A stretch of DNA of 14,359 nt from JBJXHC01 sp046160825 (GCA_046160825.1 JBJXHC010000053.1:1-14359); one strand, 5' to 3'; positions 1-8,239 are shown, numbered from the stretch's first letter. Notes: a model not told the origin generated them from the letters alone. Translations and numbers: made by a program.

Positions 1-3000
1 GCGATCTGTGAAAGCAAACCTTCAACAATTGAGGGTGTCTCAGCACTGATCCCCGGTTCAACCGTGAGATCGTTTATGACAACCGGCTTCTCTTGAATAA
101 TAGCAAGTCGGGACACCGTCTCCTCAACCTTGACGACGCTGCCCACCGGAATGGTAATCCCTGTCGGACTCATACACGCGTACACGGTCATCGATGCGCC
201 TGCATCGGAAATCAAGCCCACGTTGATTTGATCAAACGGCACCAAGGTGAAGACTTCCTTCGCAATGGTTTCGAATATCTCCCCGAAATCCATCGTGGTG
301 TTGGCCTTGCTGATAATCCTGTTCAACAACTCGATCTGCTTGTTCTTGCGTTCGAGTTCAAGTGAGAGCTTGCGGCGATCAGTGATATCCCTCCCGATGT
401 TCAGCATCGCCACCGGTTCACCGAAGGCATTACGGAGCATCGTGGTGTTCAACGAGATCGCAACCATGTGTCCATCCTTACGGCGCCAGGTCATGTCAAA
501 GTCGCGCAAGTAATTTTTCTCCCGCAGAGCTGCGATCCACTTCACAAACATTGCCATCTCTTCGTCGAGTACCCACGGGTACGGGAAATCCACACCCAGG
601 ACCTCATTCCGCGGATACCCGGTCACACGCGAAAACTCGCGGTTGATTTCCCAAACACGACCCTGGAGGTCTGAAATCATCAGTGCATCGCCCATGGCAT
701 CAATAACATTCCGAAGGGTTTCTTCCGATTCACGAATCTCCAGTTCCAATCGCTTGCGGTTTGAAATGTCAGTCACGATTCCGACGATACCGCGGATTGC
801 TCCACTGCTGTTCCGCAACGGCGAATAGCGAATCCAAATTGAGCGACTGTCTTCTCGCCCCGGCGCGGTGATTGTCATATCCTCGGAACTGACGGCTTCA
901 CCCGAAAGGGCACGCGAGAGAAATGGTCGTACTCGCTCATTGACAAGTTGCGGAGTTCGTTGGAAAGCTTCTTCACCAATCACCTGATCGCGGGCAATGC
1001 CGGTGATGCTCTCCATCGCGTTGTTCCAGTCGATGTAGGTGAATGTCGAATCCATCACCATTACACCCTCCTGGACGCTCTCCAGAACATTGGTCTTCAA
1101 TTCCTCCGATTTGATCAAGGCATCCTCAAGGTCGATCCTGTCGGTGATGTCACTCAGGATGCCATTGATCGAAAGCAGTTGTCCCTTTTCTCCCCGCTTG
1201 TACCGGATGGAATCCCTGATCCATCGATACGTCGCCTTCCCCTTTGGCAACATTCGATAGTCGAGATGGAAATCATCATCTCCATCGGATTGTCCCGATA
1301 TCCGTTGCGAATAGTTCGCCCTGTCATCCGGATGAATAATGGTACGCCACAAATCCGCCGCTCGATGGAATTCCAAAGGCTTGTATCCGAGAAGCCGTTC
1401 CACGTTCGGACTGATAAATGAAAGCATCCCCTGCGCTGACACTTGATAGATCACATCGGAAATGTTCTCCACCGATGATCGGTAGAGTTCTTCCGCTTGC
1501 TTCAGCGTGGTAAAGTTGCGGGCATTGCCCATAACCGTCCCGATCTGGTCCTTCAACATCTCCAATGCACTTGTTTGTGCCCCAGTGATGTTTTTCGCTT
1601 TCCCTGAACCCAAAAAGAGAATTGCGATGACATGCGTATTGTGTATCAGCGGAAGATAGACAATGGTTTGAATCTGTTGCGTTTCAAAAAGGGATTTGTA
1701 TGGCAGGAATGGAGGATAACTCGCCATCGAAAGCACAAGTGGTTCCTGCGTCTTGATGACGAAGCCGGTGATCCCTTCTCCGGTATTCTGGCTCCCCAGA
1801 TGGCCCAGGAGACCTTCGGGAAAAGATTGAGGATGACCAAGTGCAAGCGGCTCATTGAGTGAATGCACAACATATGCGCCGCCGAAATCCATCCCAAGGG
1901 TTTTCATCAACACGCTGATTGATTTATCCAGTACCTCCGAAAGTTCGAGCGAAGATCCGCTTGCGGCAATGATACGTTGCGTGAGAGCAACCGCCTGGGT
2001 TGAAACGCGGAACTGTTCCTCTTCTGCTTTCCTTTCCGTAACATCGCGATGATAAGTAACAATTGTCGGAGAGCCATTGAAATTCAGGCCGATACTTTGG
2101 GCTTCGATAAAAAGCCGGGTGCCATCTTTCTTTTTTCCTTCATACTCAAACGAGTATACTTCAGGTTTCTTGCCGGATGTTGGCTTCTTATACTCAGGCT
2201 CATGAGAACGACCGACTCTTAGGAAGTCCGTTGATTGTCCTATCAGGTCTGCAGCATTGTCATATCCGAATATCTCAACAAATCTTCTGTTGACATGCGT
2301 GAGCTTTCCTTCTTGAGCAAGCGACACCGCTTCTCCTGCCTCTTCGAGCAGTCGCCTGTAATATTCCTGACCGGCAGAGAACTTGTCCACAACGGCACGG
2401 GCCTCGGTTACGTCAATCAACGTACACAGTACCGCGGGACCAGACTTGTAGGGAATAACGAGAGCTAAAACATCGAAGGTTTTGCTACTGCCTTCTCGTT
2501 CAATGATTATGGAGTCATGTCGTTGAGTGTGTTGGGACTTCTGATCGTCTTCAGACAACGATGCGATTTCCTTCACCATCGCTGAGTTTGATTTGCCAAA
2601 TACATCGGTGATGGAAAAACCTTCCGCCTTCAATCCTGGGAATGTCTTCCCAAATGCTTCGTTGACAAGCACATTTTTGCGTTTCACAAACACAGCAACG
2701 GGAAAAGGTGATCGCTCGACAATGACTTTATATTGATCGACGCTCTCGAGAAGCAGGTGTTGTTGCTTTCTCGTCTCACTAATATCGTTCATCGCAACAA
2801 CCAGTTCTCCGTCCGAGATACGGCTGGCACTGAGTGCTACCGTGAGAATGCGACCATCCTTTCTCCGGATGGCTGTCTCGCCTGAAACACGGCTCTTCCG
2901 TCTGAGGGCAAGAAGCATTTTCAGTACACCGAATACTCTGCCGGGAGCAACACACTCCGCAAGTGATACTGTTCCTACTTCTTCCGCAGTTCGACCAAGA

Positions 3001-3743
3001 AGACTCAGTGCCCGCGCATTTGCCTCCACTCTCCCCGATGTCTGGTGAATTCTCAGCATTGGTTCCGGAGCAGCATCAAACACCTGTTGATACGTTGGCG
3101 TCGCGCTCGTCCGTGACTGCGATACGTGCAGTTCTATTGGAGTAAATGCCAGGGCCGGTTCGGATGTATGATTGGGAGAGATGACAAACGGTCGAAGTAC
3201 ATTGGGAGAATAGATCGACTTTGCTTCAAGTAGTTGGCCGACATATTGGGCTTCGTCTCTGCGGATGTGCAGAAAGCACTCAACAGTATCCTTGAGCCTT
3301 GCAAGTTCCATCGGCGTGAAATCGGTTTCAACAATCTGAAGAACACCGGCAATGTGTTTCTTGGTCATCAGATCGAGAATGGCCTCAATGTACGATTGCC
3401 TCTGTTTTCCGTGGATGTACCATTTCCCAAGGCCGTGGGAACACTCGACAAGTACCCCGTTCAGACTTCCATGTTTAGCGATGGCTTTGCGAACTGAGGC
3501 AACGGCGTCAGATGGGTTTTTCGTTGAAGGGAGAACAAGAGAATGAGGAAGGGGCGGACGAGAATTATCCGGTGAGAGAGCGATGACACGCTTCGGGTTC
3601 TTGAAGGAACGGAGAATAGGGTGATGAAGCGAAAGGGAGTCAACAAGCGATGGGAGACAAACAATCAGTCTACTGCCCGGCCTGAGCAGTGACAGAAGAT
3701 CCTGAAACGTGTTAAATTGAAACGATGAACCTGCCTGAGTCAT
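1..3743 (-). CDS. Multi-PAS/GAF sensor protein, probably a hybrid or sensor kinase (C-terminus beyond the window)
   Basis: One uninterrupted reading frame of 1,247 codons runs from an ATG at 3743 to the window edge, so the output domain is not visible. A purine-rich GGAAGGA lies just upstream of the ATG. From the translation I place these domains (approximate residues): an N-terminal region 1-200; PAS 216-325, 334-450 and 461-575; GAF 588-742; PAS 748-868, 880-995 and 1006-1118; and the start of a second GAF from 1138. The PAS modules end in the usual D-[IV]-[TS]-x-R or similar signature (MNDISETRK, YHRDVTERK, LSDITDRID, VTDISNRKR, GRDITDRRK). PAS4 has the IHPDDR motif. No membrane segment or signal peptide is seen, so it should be cytoplasmic. 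The family context (repeated PAS plus GAF) suggests a C-terminal histidine kinase, but a GGDEF or phosphatase output is possible. The gene starts 27 nt after the TPM-domain gene and is probably in the same operon. Confidence 0.9.
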   Translation of the reverse strand, partial: MTQAGSSFQFNTFQDLLSLLRPGSRLIVCLPSLVDSLSLHHPILRSFKNPKRVIALSPDNSRPPLPHSLVLPSTKNPSDAVASVRKAIAKHGSLNGVLVECSHGLGKWYIHGKQRQSYIEAILDLMTKKHIAGVLQIVETDFTPMELARLKDTVECFLHIRRDEAQYVGQLLEAKSIYSPNVLRPFVISPNHTSEPALAFTPIELHVSQSRTSATPTYQQVFDAAPEPMLRIHQTSGRVEANARALSLLGRTAEEVGTVSLAECVAPGRVFGVLKMLLALRRKSRVSGETAIRRKDGRILTVALSASRISDGELVVAMNDISETRKQQHLLLESVDQYKVIVERSPFPVAVFVKRKNVLVNEAFGKTFPGLKAEGFSITDVFGKSNSAMVKEIASLSEDDQKSQHTQRHDSIIIEREGSSKTFDVLALVIPYKSGPAVLCTLIDVTEARAVVDKFSAGQEYYRRLLEEAGEAVSLAQEGKLTHVNRRFVEIFGYDNAADLIGQSTDFLRVGRSHEPEYKKPTSGKKPEVYSFEYEGKKKDGTRLFIEAQSIGLNFNGSPTIVTYHRDVTERKAEEEQFRVSTQAVALTQRIIAASGSSLELSEVLDKSISVLMKTLGMDFGGAYVVHSLNEPLALGHPQSFPEGLLGHLGSQNTGEGITGFVIKTQEPLVLSMASYPPFLPYKSLFETQQIQTIVYLPLIHNTHVIAILFLGSGKAKNITGAQTSALEMLKDQIGTVMGNARNFTTLKQAEELYRSSVENISDVIYQVSAQGMLSFISPNVERLLGYKPLEFHRAADLWRTIIHPDDRANYSQRISGQSDGDDDFHLDYRMLPKGKATYRWIRDSIRYKRGEKGQLLSINGILSDITDRIDLEDALIKSEELKTNVLESVQEGVMVMDSTFTYIDWNNAMESITGIARDQVIGEEAFQRTPQLVNERVRPFLSRALSGEAVSSEDMTITAPGREDSRSIWIRYSPLRNSSGAIRGIVGIVTDISNRKRLELEIRESEETLRNVIDAMGDALMISDLQGRVWEINREFSRVTGYPRNEVLGVDFPYPWVLDEEMAMFVKWIAALREKNYLRDFDMTWRRKDGHMVAISLNTTMLRNAFGEPVAMLNIGRDITDRRKLSLELERKNKQIELLNRIISKANTTMDFGEIFETIAKEVFTLVPFDQINVGLISDAGASMTVYACMSPTGITIPVGSVVKVEETVSRLAIIQEKPVVINDLTVEPGISAETPSIVEGLLSQI

Positions 3744-3770
3744 TTCCTTCCATCAAAAATACTTCTGGAA

Positions 3771-4499
3771 TCACCAGCGGCCACTGGCGCCACCACCACC
3801 AAACGACCCACCCCCCCCGCTGAAACCACCGCCGCCGAAACCCCCACCTCTGCGAGAACCGCCTAATCCCGAGAAGAGTATCGCCCCGGCCATTCCACCC
3901 AAGACTCCGCGTTTGCGGCGAAGTCCGTTGAGCACAAAGAAAAGAATTACAAATACCAGAAGCAAAGGAAAGCCCCCGCCTCCGTCCTTCTTCTTTCGCG
4001 CATCAGCAGTGTATTCATTGCGAGTGGCCTTGATGATGGCCTCCACCCCCGCGCTTATTCCACCATAGTAGTTGCCTGTTCTGAAGTACGGGGTAATTTC
4101 GTTCCGAATGATCGTGCCTGCGAGCGCATCCGGCAACACGCCCTCCAACCCGTAACCCACTTCAATTCGCATCTGCCGGTCGTCTTTCGCCACAAGCAAT
4201 ACCACGCCGTTGTCTTTCCCCTTCGTACCAACACCATTCTGCTCGGCGATTTTCATTGCTGCATCTTCAATAACGTCATCGCCGGTTGTTCCGACGATGA
4301 CGACCACAATCTGTGTTGACGTGGAACGGTCGAACGCAGAAAGCTTTTCCTCCAACGTACGAATCTCGCCTGCCGTCAGGGTACCTGTAGCGTCGGTCAC
4401 CCACCGACTCACCTTGGCGACGGGCTGCTCTTGTGCCACGGCAGCCCAGAGGAAAAGACATGTGACAATGAAACTTATGGAGGCACGCTGGACGCGCAT
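3771..4499 (-). CDS. TPM-domain (YgcG-type) membrane protein
   Basis: A 242-residue protein with an N-terminal signal peptide (hydrophobic stretch at about 8-22, VAQ cleavage-like site). A TPM domain (YgcG/Psb32 family) occupies about residues 30-160, with recognisable WVTDATGTLT, QIVVVIVG, DNGVVLLVAKDDRQMRIEVG and GYGLEG motifs. One membrane segment follows at about 177-191, then a basic NGLRRKRG stretch and a glycine-rich tail (214-240) of GGGG/FGGGG repeats. TPM proteins are envelope proteins; the plant relative was proposed to have phosphatase activity or a photosystem repair role, and the bacterial function is poorly known. The ATG overlaps the lemA stop by 1 nt (TAATG), so translation is probably coupled to lemA; no strong ribosome binding site is visible. 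The tail contains a run of eight G (C at 3811-3818). Confidence 0.9.
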   Translation of the reverse strand: MRVQRASISFIVTCLFLWAAVAQEQPVAKVSRWVTDATGTLTAGEIRTLEEKLSAFDRSTSTQIVVVIVGTTGDDVIEDAAMKIAEQNGVGTKGKDNGVVLLVAKDDRQMRIEVGYGLEGVLPDALAGTIIRNEITPYFRTGNYYGGISAGVEAIIKATRNEYTADARKKKDGGGGFPLLLVFVILFFVLNGLRRKRGVLGGMAGAILFSGLGGSRRGGGFGGGGFSGGGGSFGGGGASGRW

Positions 4500-5104
4500 T
4501 AGAATTTCACTTCAGGTGCATTAGCAGCACCTTCCTTTGCTTTGAAGTATTGCTTCTCTTTGAATCCTGTGAAGCCGGCCACGAACGATGCCGGGAATCT
4601 GCGGATTGCAATGTTGTAGTCCTGAACAACCTCGTTGTAACGGCGTCGCTCGACGGCGATTCTGTTCTCGGTTCCTTCAAGCTGGGTCTGAAGAGCGAGG
4701 AAGTTTTCGTTCGATTTCAGAATCGGATAATTCTCCGAGACGACAAGCAGCCGGCTGATTGCCGACGAGAGCTGGTCCTGTGCCGCCTGAAATTTCGAGA
4801 ACGCCTCCGGATCTTCCAACACTTCTTTCGTTACCGTTATTTGACTCACCTTTGCGCGAGCTTCCGTAACACCGATTAATACTTCCTGCTCCTGGGCCGC
4901 AAAGCCTTTGACTGTGTTGACGAGGTTGGGAATCAAATCCATTCGTCGCTGGTACTGGTTCTCCACCTGACTCCAGGCCGACTGTACCTGCTCATCCATA
5001 CCGACGAGACTGTTGTACACGCCCGTGCCCCAAAGAAACAAGATGAGTGCAAGCACTACGATCCCGCCAAGAAGGCCAAGGCCGATAAGAAGTCCCTTAT
5101 TCAT
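4499..5104 (-). CDS. lemA: LemA family protein
   Basis: A 201-residue protein with one N-terminal membrane segment at about 5-26 and a long helical soluble domain. Family hallmarks are all present: YNSLVGMDEQVQSAWSQVE, QRRMDLIPNLVNTVKG, ENYPILKSNENF, LQTQLEGTENRIAVERRRYN and the C-terminal YNIAIRRFP. LemA proteins are membrane-anchored helical bundles of uncertain function and commonly sit beside a TPM-domain gene, as here. The start is supported by AGGAG at 5110-5114, 5 nt before the ATG, and the ATG overlaps the upstream capA-like stop by 4 nt (ATGA). The arrangement implies translational coupling on both sides. Confidence 0.95.
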   Translation of the reverse strand: MNKGLLIGLGLLGGIVVLALILFLWGTGVYNSLVGMDEQVQSAWSQVENQYQRRMDLIPNLVNTVKGFAAQEQEVLIGVTEARAKVSQITVTKEVLEDPEAFSKFQAAQDQLSSAISRLLVVSENYPILKSNENFLALQTQLEGTENRIAVERRRYNEVVQDYNIAIRRFPASFVAGFTGFKEKQYFKAKEGAANAPEVKF

Positions 5105-6126
5105 TCATTCTCCTGTGTTGTGAAAATACTCTGTCTAAATATACGAGAAAGTGCGGCGACATGCATACGAATGCCCGCTGCAACACTGTCTGCCGGAACT
5201 GTGGCTCTCCAATTCTCCACCCGCACCGGGATAAATGTGTATGTCGGCTCAGCACCAAGTTTGATTTCAAAGATCCCTGTATTGTAGGTATGGCGGCTGT
5301 TGCCCCCAAATATGAAGTTACCGAGAGAGTAAGCAATGACGCCATGCTTGTAGCGTTCAATTCCCTGCAATACGTGGGGATGGTGACCAATGACAGCGTC
5401 TGCGCCCGCATCAATTATTGCACGACCCACCTTTGTTTGCCACGTATCCGGCGTGTCTGCCTTCTCCGTCCCCCAGTGCAGATTGACAACGATGAAGTTG
5501 GCTGAATCATGCTCCTTGAGTGCGCGGATGTCACGTTGGATGAGTTCGACATCTCTTCGTGCGACGCCTGGAGAATCAGCAGTTGCGGCTGGGGCCTCGC
5601 CGCCACCATAGTACCCAAGAAAACCTATCCGGTACGCAGCCCGCTCAATTACGATTGGCTGATGGGCTTCATCGTGCGTCCGACCCGCTCCAACATGGGC
5701 AATGCCGGCTGAATCCAAATGCTCGATGGTATCGAAGAGCCCGATTGCACCATAATCATAGATGTGGTTGTTGGCAATATTGACGATATCGATTCCTGCT
5801 TGCTTTAGAGCAGGAAGGAATGCTGGTTGCATTCTGAACGTAAACGGCTTCTCCACCGCGATTCCGCGAGTCGTTACAGGACACTCCAAGTTCACCATTC
5901 CAATATCGGCAGTCGACAATAGCTCAAACCCGTCAAACGCAAGGCCGGGGTTCTCCATTGCCGCTCGCTCGTAGTGTTCAGCAAGCAGACAGTCACCGCC
6001 AAACCTCATCACCACCACTTCCGGTACTCCCGATCCTCCAAGAGTATCCGGCAACGAGGTTGCAACAATGCTCAAAACAGGGCGAGTCGGAAAAAGAGTG
6101 ATTGCAGCAAGAAAAGCCCAGCGCAT
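5101..6126 (-). CDS. CapA family (PGA_cap) secreted metallophosphatase-like protein
   Basis: A protein of about 341 residues with an N-terminal hydrophobic signal sequence, so it is probably exported or periplasmic. It carries the metal-binding motifs of the CapA/PGA_cap fold (calcineurin-like metallophosphatase superfamily): RFGGDCLL (about 41-48), NLECPVT (79-85), NIANNHIYDYG (116-126), LHWGTE (216-221), GHHPHVLQG (247-255) and SLGNFIFGG (267-275). Characterised relatives such as CapA/PgsA take part in poly-gamma-glutamate capsule synthesis or export; many relatives have no known substrate, and no capBC partners are seen here. Start choice: AGGA at 6137-6140 is 10 nt from the ATG at 6126 and 4 nt from an in-frame TTG at 6132; I chose ATG, but TTG is possible. 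First gene of the capA-lemA-TPM-sensor cluster. Confidence 0.9.
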   Translation of the reverse strand: MRWAFLAAITLFPTRPVLSIVATSLPDTLGGSGVPEVVVMRFGGDCLLAEHYERAAMENPGLAFDGFELLSTADIGMVNLECPVTTRGIAVEKPFTFRMQPAFLPALKQAGIDIVNIANNHIYDYGAIGLFDTIEHLDSAGIAHVGAGRTHDEAHQPIVIERAAYRIGFLGYYGGGEAPAATADSPGVARRDVELIQRDIRALKEHDSANFIVVNLHWGTEKADTPDTWQTKVGRAIIDAGADAVIGHHPHVLQGIERYKHGVIAYSLGNFIFGGNSRHTYNTGIFEIKLGAEPTYTFIPVRVENWRATVPADSVAAGIRMHVAALSRIFRQSIFTTQENE

Positions 6127-6140
6127 ATTCAAGTCATCCT

Positions 6141-6167
6141 AAAAAAAAAGGAAGCCCGAAGGCTTCC
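6141..6167 (-). terminator. Rho-independent terminator after the 193-residue beta-barrel gene
   Basis: On the minus strand a perfect 7-bp stem GGAAGCC/GGCTTCC closed by a TTCG tetraloop is followed by nine T residues. It lies 24 nt after the stop codon of the beta-barrel gene. The T tract ends one base before the AGGA ribosome binding site of the CapA-family gene, so termination or read-through here would directly set expression of the downstream operon. Confidence 0.93.
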
Positions 6168-6191
6168 CTTTCACAACATGTCTCGGACTAC

Positions 6192-6773
6192 TTAGTTGCC
6201 GAGGCCAAAGTTTACACCAACACGGACGCCAAGACTTCCAGAACTGCTGCCACTGGTTGCGACGCCATCGTAACGAACTGAGCCATCAAACATTGTGTTA
6301 CCACTGCCGATCGGTATTTCGACGCCGATACCGGGTGCATAATTGAAATCTGAGGATGAAGCCGAGCCGCCGCCAAACGTCACACCATTAATAGTCTGTG
6401 ATGGCACATCGACAGACGAGAAGAAGAGACCGAGTTCAGCAATACCATAGACTCGCGTAGCTCCTGCCGGCATGAAGTAGTACTTGCCAAAAACGCGAAT
6501 GGGTATGCCCTTGAAATTTGGCATCGTAAAGCCATTGACATCCTTACCACTCCAAGTATAGTAACCGACTGTCAACCCTACTGCCGCCATTGGACTAAGA
6601 TCGTACTGGCCACGAACACTGCCGCCAAAGCCCGTGGATACTGCATCGCCAAATGTCCCCATCGGCAACAACACATCTGCGCCGACACTCAGGGACATCT
6701 TGCTTTGTGCATCTGCCGAACTCACACCTAACACCATCACCAGCACGACAAGTGTTACCAAAAGGCTTTTCAT
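6192..6773 (-). CDS. Small outer-membrane beta-barrel protein (193 aa)
   Basis: A 193-residue protein with a clear signal peptide (residues 1-22, ending SSADA before Q). The mature part alternates hydrophobic and polar residues, is rich in glycine and aromatics, and ends LGVRVGVNFGLGN, typical of the last strand of a small beta-barrel, though without a terminal Phe. It resembles the OMP_b-brl / OmpW-like class; sequence alone gives no cargo or ligand. SSGSSSG and GGGSASSS stretches look like extracellular loops. GGAG precedes the ATG by 7 nt. The gene is monocistronic by appearance: strong promoter upstream, strong terminator downstream. Confidence 0.85.
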   Translation of the reverse strand: MKSLLVTLVVLVMVLGVSSADAQSKMSLSVGADVLLPMGTFGDAVSTGFGGSVRGQYDLSPMAAVGLTVGYYTWSGKDVNGFTMPNFKGIPIRVFGKYYFMPAGATRVYGIAELGLFFSSVDVPSQTINGVTFGGGSASSSDFNYAPGIGVEIPIGSGNTMFDGSVRYDGVATSGSSSGSLGVRVGVNFGLGN

Positions 6774-6829
6774 ATTATGACTCCAAATTGTGTTTGTAAA
6801 GGTATTTCTCCCTTATTTTTGGGCGACAA

Positions 6830-6858
6830 AGTATAGTCAAAAGAAACGGCTTTGTCAA
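6830..6858 (-). promoter_or_regulatory. Sigma-70-type promoter of the 193-residue beta-barrel gene
   Basis: Reads TTGACA (6853-6858), a 17-bp spacer, and TATACT (6830-6835) on the minus strand. Predicted transcription start is near 6823, giving a 5' leader of about 50 nt. It is not the Bacteroidia TAnnTTTG type, although TTTG does follow the -10 box. Confidence 0.85.
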
Positions 6859-6898
6859 GTCAATGTAGAGTCATAGGTTATCACGAGGTACTCAACAT

Positions 6899-6938
6899 AA
6901 AAAGGAAGGCCTGTGCGCAAATTTCTGCACTCAGGCCT
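6899..6938 (-). terminator. Rho-independent terminator after the 226-residue beta-barrel gene
   Basis: On the minus strand, AGGCCTG (6932-6938) pairs with CAGGCCT (6907-6913) around an 18-nt loop that can pair further (TGC/GCA). It is followed by TTCC and TTTTT. It lies 27 nt after the stop codon of the 226-residue beta-barrel gene. It is also the first good terminator on the minus strand after the rho promoter. Confidence 0.75.
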
Positions 6939-6965
6939 AATGTGAGGATTGAGGTGACACGGCAC

Positions 6966-7646
6966 TTACAAACTAAATAGTGCACCAAACTGAATCTGAA
7001 AGCCGCGGGTTTTTGTACTTCCTTGAGGTTGCCCTTGTTGAGGGGTTGAATCGTCAAGGTTGCTCAGACCCAATGAATAACGAACATCTCCAGTCAAGGA
7101 GACTCCCTGTGCAAGTCTGAATTCAGCCCCGCCTCCAAAATCGAGACCGAAGTCCATTCCCGATGTTGATTCCTTAATATCGATATCCTGCTCCTCAAAT
7201 TGAGCCCCCTGAGCAGGACTTACAGTCGCTTTTGCTGATGCAACAATGCCAAGATTTGGTCCCGCCAGGACATAGGGCTTCACAGGTCCGTCAAGGAACT
7301 TCGCCTTGAACAAGATGGGAACCTGGATCTCATTATATTTTACTACGGCGTTTGCCGCTACCGGCCCAGCATTGGATTGGACCGTGATGTTGTCAACGGA
7401 GAATCCCTTCATAGCATATCCCGGCTCAAGTTGAACACCGAACATTTTCCCGAACATGAGTTCAAAGGCTGAACCAAAGAGAATCGTCGTCCTACCACTA
7501 ATATTTGGAGAAGACGGTTCCGTCGAAGCCGAAGCAAAGTTTATACCTACCTTTGGACCCAAGGCGAAGTGAACCTGTGCGTCACCTTGGCTTGATAAGC
7601 CAATCATCAACGCGCAAACGAACAGAGATACTACAAGGGTTTTCAT
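6966..7646 (-). CDS. Outer-membrane beta-barrel protein (PorT/OMP_b-brl_2-like, 226 aa)
   Basis: A 226-residue protein with a signal peptide (residues 1-23, ending QGDA before Q). The mature sequence follows the pattern of the OMP_b-brl_2 family: FALGPKVGINFA near the start, a mid-region IQVPILFKAKF, then KPYVLAGPNLGI, and the C-terminal FQIQFGALFSL, a beta-signal-like end. Such proteins are abundant in the FCB group; roles range from secretion accessory (PorT) to unknown. A run of Q/G/P (DDSTPQQGQPQGSTK, about 203-217) is a probable loop. AGGAGAAGG lies 3 nt upstream of the ATG. Confidence 0.87.
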   Translation of the reverse strand: MKTLVVSLFVCALMIGLSSQGDAQVHFALGPKVGINFASASTEPSSPNISGRTTILFGSAFELMFGKMFGVQLEPGYAMKGFSVDNITVQSNAGPVAANAVVKYNEIQVPILFKAKFLDGPVKPYVLAGPNLGIVASAKATVSPAQGAQFEEQDIDIKESTSGMDFGLDFGGGAEFRLAQGVSLTGDVRYSLGLSNLDDSTPQQGQPQGSTKTRGFQIQFGALFSL

Positions 7647-7680
7647 TGCCTTCTCCTATGTTTATATTGTGAAAAGAAAT

Positions 7681-7709
7681 AGTTTATTATTCAAACCGAA
7701 TCGTGTCAA
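7681..7709 (-). promoter_or_regulatory. Sigma-70-type promoter of the 226-residue beta-barrel gene
   Basis: TTGACA (7704-7709), 17-bp spacer, TAAACT (7681-7686) on the minus strand. The -35 box begins only 6 bp after the stop codon of the upstream beta-barrel gene. The leader is about 28 nt. Confidence 0.8.
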
Positions 7710-7715
7710 GTATTT

Positions 7716-8195
7716 TTAAATTTCATAACGCAGTCCGCCGCGAATCAAGATGACAAACCGCGTGTTGCCAGTCGCGAAAACAGGTCCCAACTGAAGGTCG
7801 GGGCCGATGTATAAGTTCCGGGCCACGGGGAAACCGGCGCCGCCGCCAAAGCGAATGTCAAAGTACGGACCACCTGTGACAAACAACAGCCCGAATCCTG
7901 CATTTGCATAGGGTTTGATCTTTGAGCCAGGAACTGTGAAGTAGTATTTGAAATAATTCGCCCATTCAATCGGAGTACCTGCTCCGGTGAAGATGTTGAA
8001 CTCCGTACCAACTGCCAACCCCTTGCCAAACAACACTTCTGCGCTTGGTCCAAAAGTAAAATCGGCACTTGAAGGACTGGTTACGATCACAAGTCCCGTG
8101 TTGCCGCCGACATTCCAACGTACTTGTGACGACGCATCTGGTGAATTCAATATCAGGAAACCCGTGACAACAAGAAGCGCTAAGGCTTGTTTCAT
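7716..8195 (-). CDS. Short outer-membrane beta-barrel protein (159 aa)
   Basis: A 159-residue protein with a signal peptide (1-23, ending DASS before Q) and a glycine- and aromatic-rich mature part (FNIFTGAGTPIEWANYFKYYF, KIKPYANAGFGLLFV, FDIRFGGGAGFPV). The final strand FVILIRGGLRYEI is consistent with a small barrel. It appears related in fold to its two neighbours but the sequences are far diverged. AAGGG is 6 nt before the ATG. The gene starts 44 nt after the acyl-CoA dehydrogenase stop; I see no convincing promoter of its own, so it may be read from the rho/thiolase operon. The exact function cannot be told. Confidence 0.8.
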   Translation of the reverse strand: MKQALALLVVTGFLILNSPDASSQVRWNVGGNTGLVIVTSPSSADFTFGPSAEVLFGKGLAVGTEFNIFTGAGTPIEWANYFKYYFTVPGSKIKPYANAGFGLLFVTGGPYFDIRFGGGAGFPVARNLYIGPDLQLGPVFATGNTRFVILIRGGLRYEI

Positions 8196-8239
8196 AATGC
8201 ACCCTTCTGGATTATGGATAAAAACTGCCGTGGCAAAGT

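Noticed and set aside
948..1421. A 157-codon plus-strand frame opposite the sensor gene
   Set aside because: The minus-strand frame here encodes clear PAS domains; the plus-strand product looks like an antisense shadow.
3744..3770. TTCCA/TGGAA inverted repeat between the TPM gene and the sensor
   Set aside because: Five base pairs around a 12-nt AT-rich loop with no T tract after it; too weak to call a terminator or operator.
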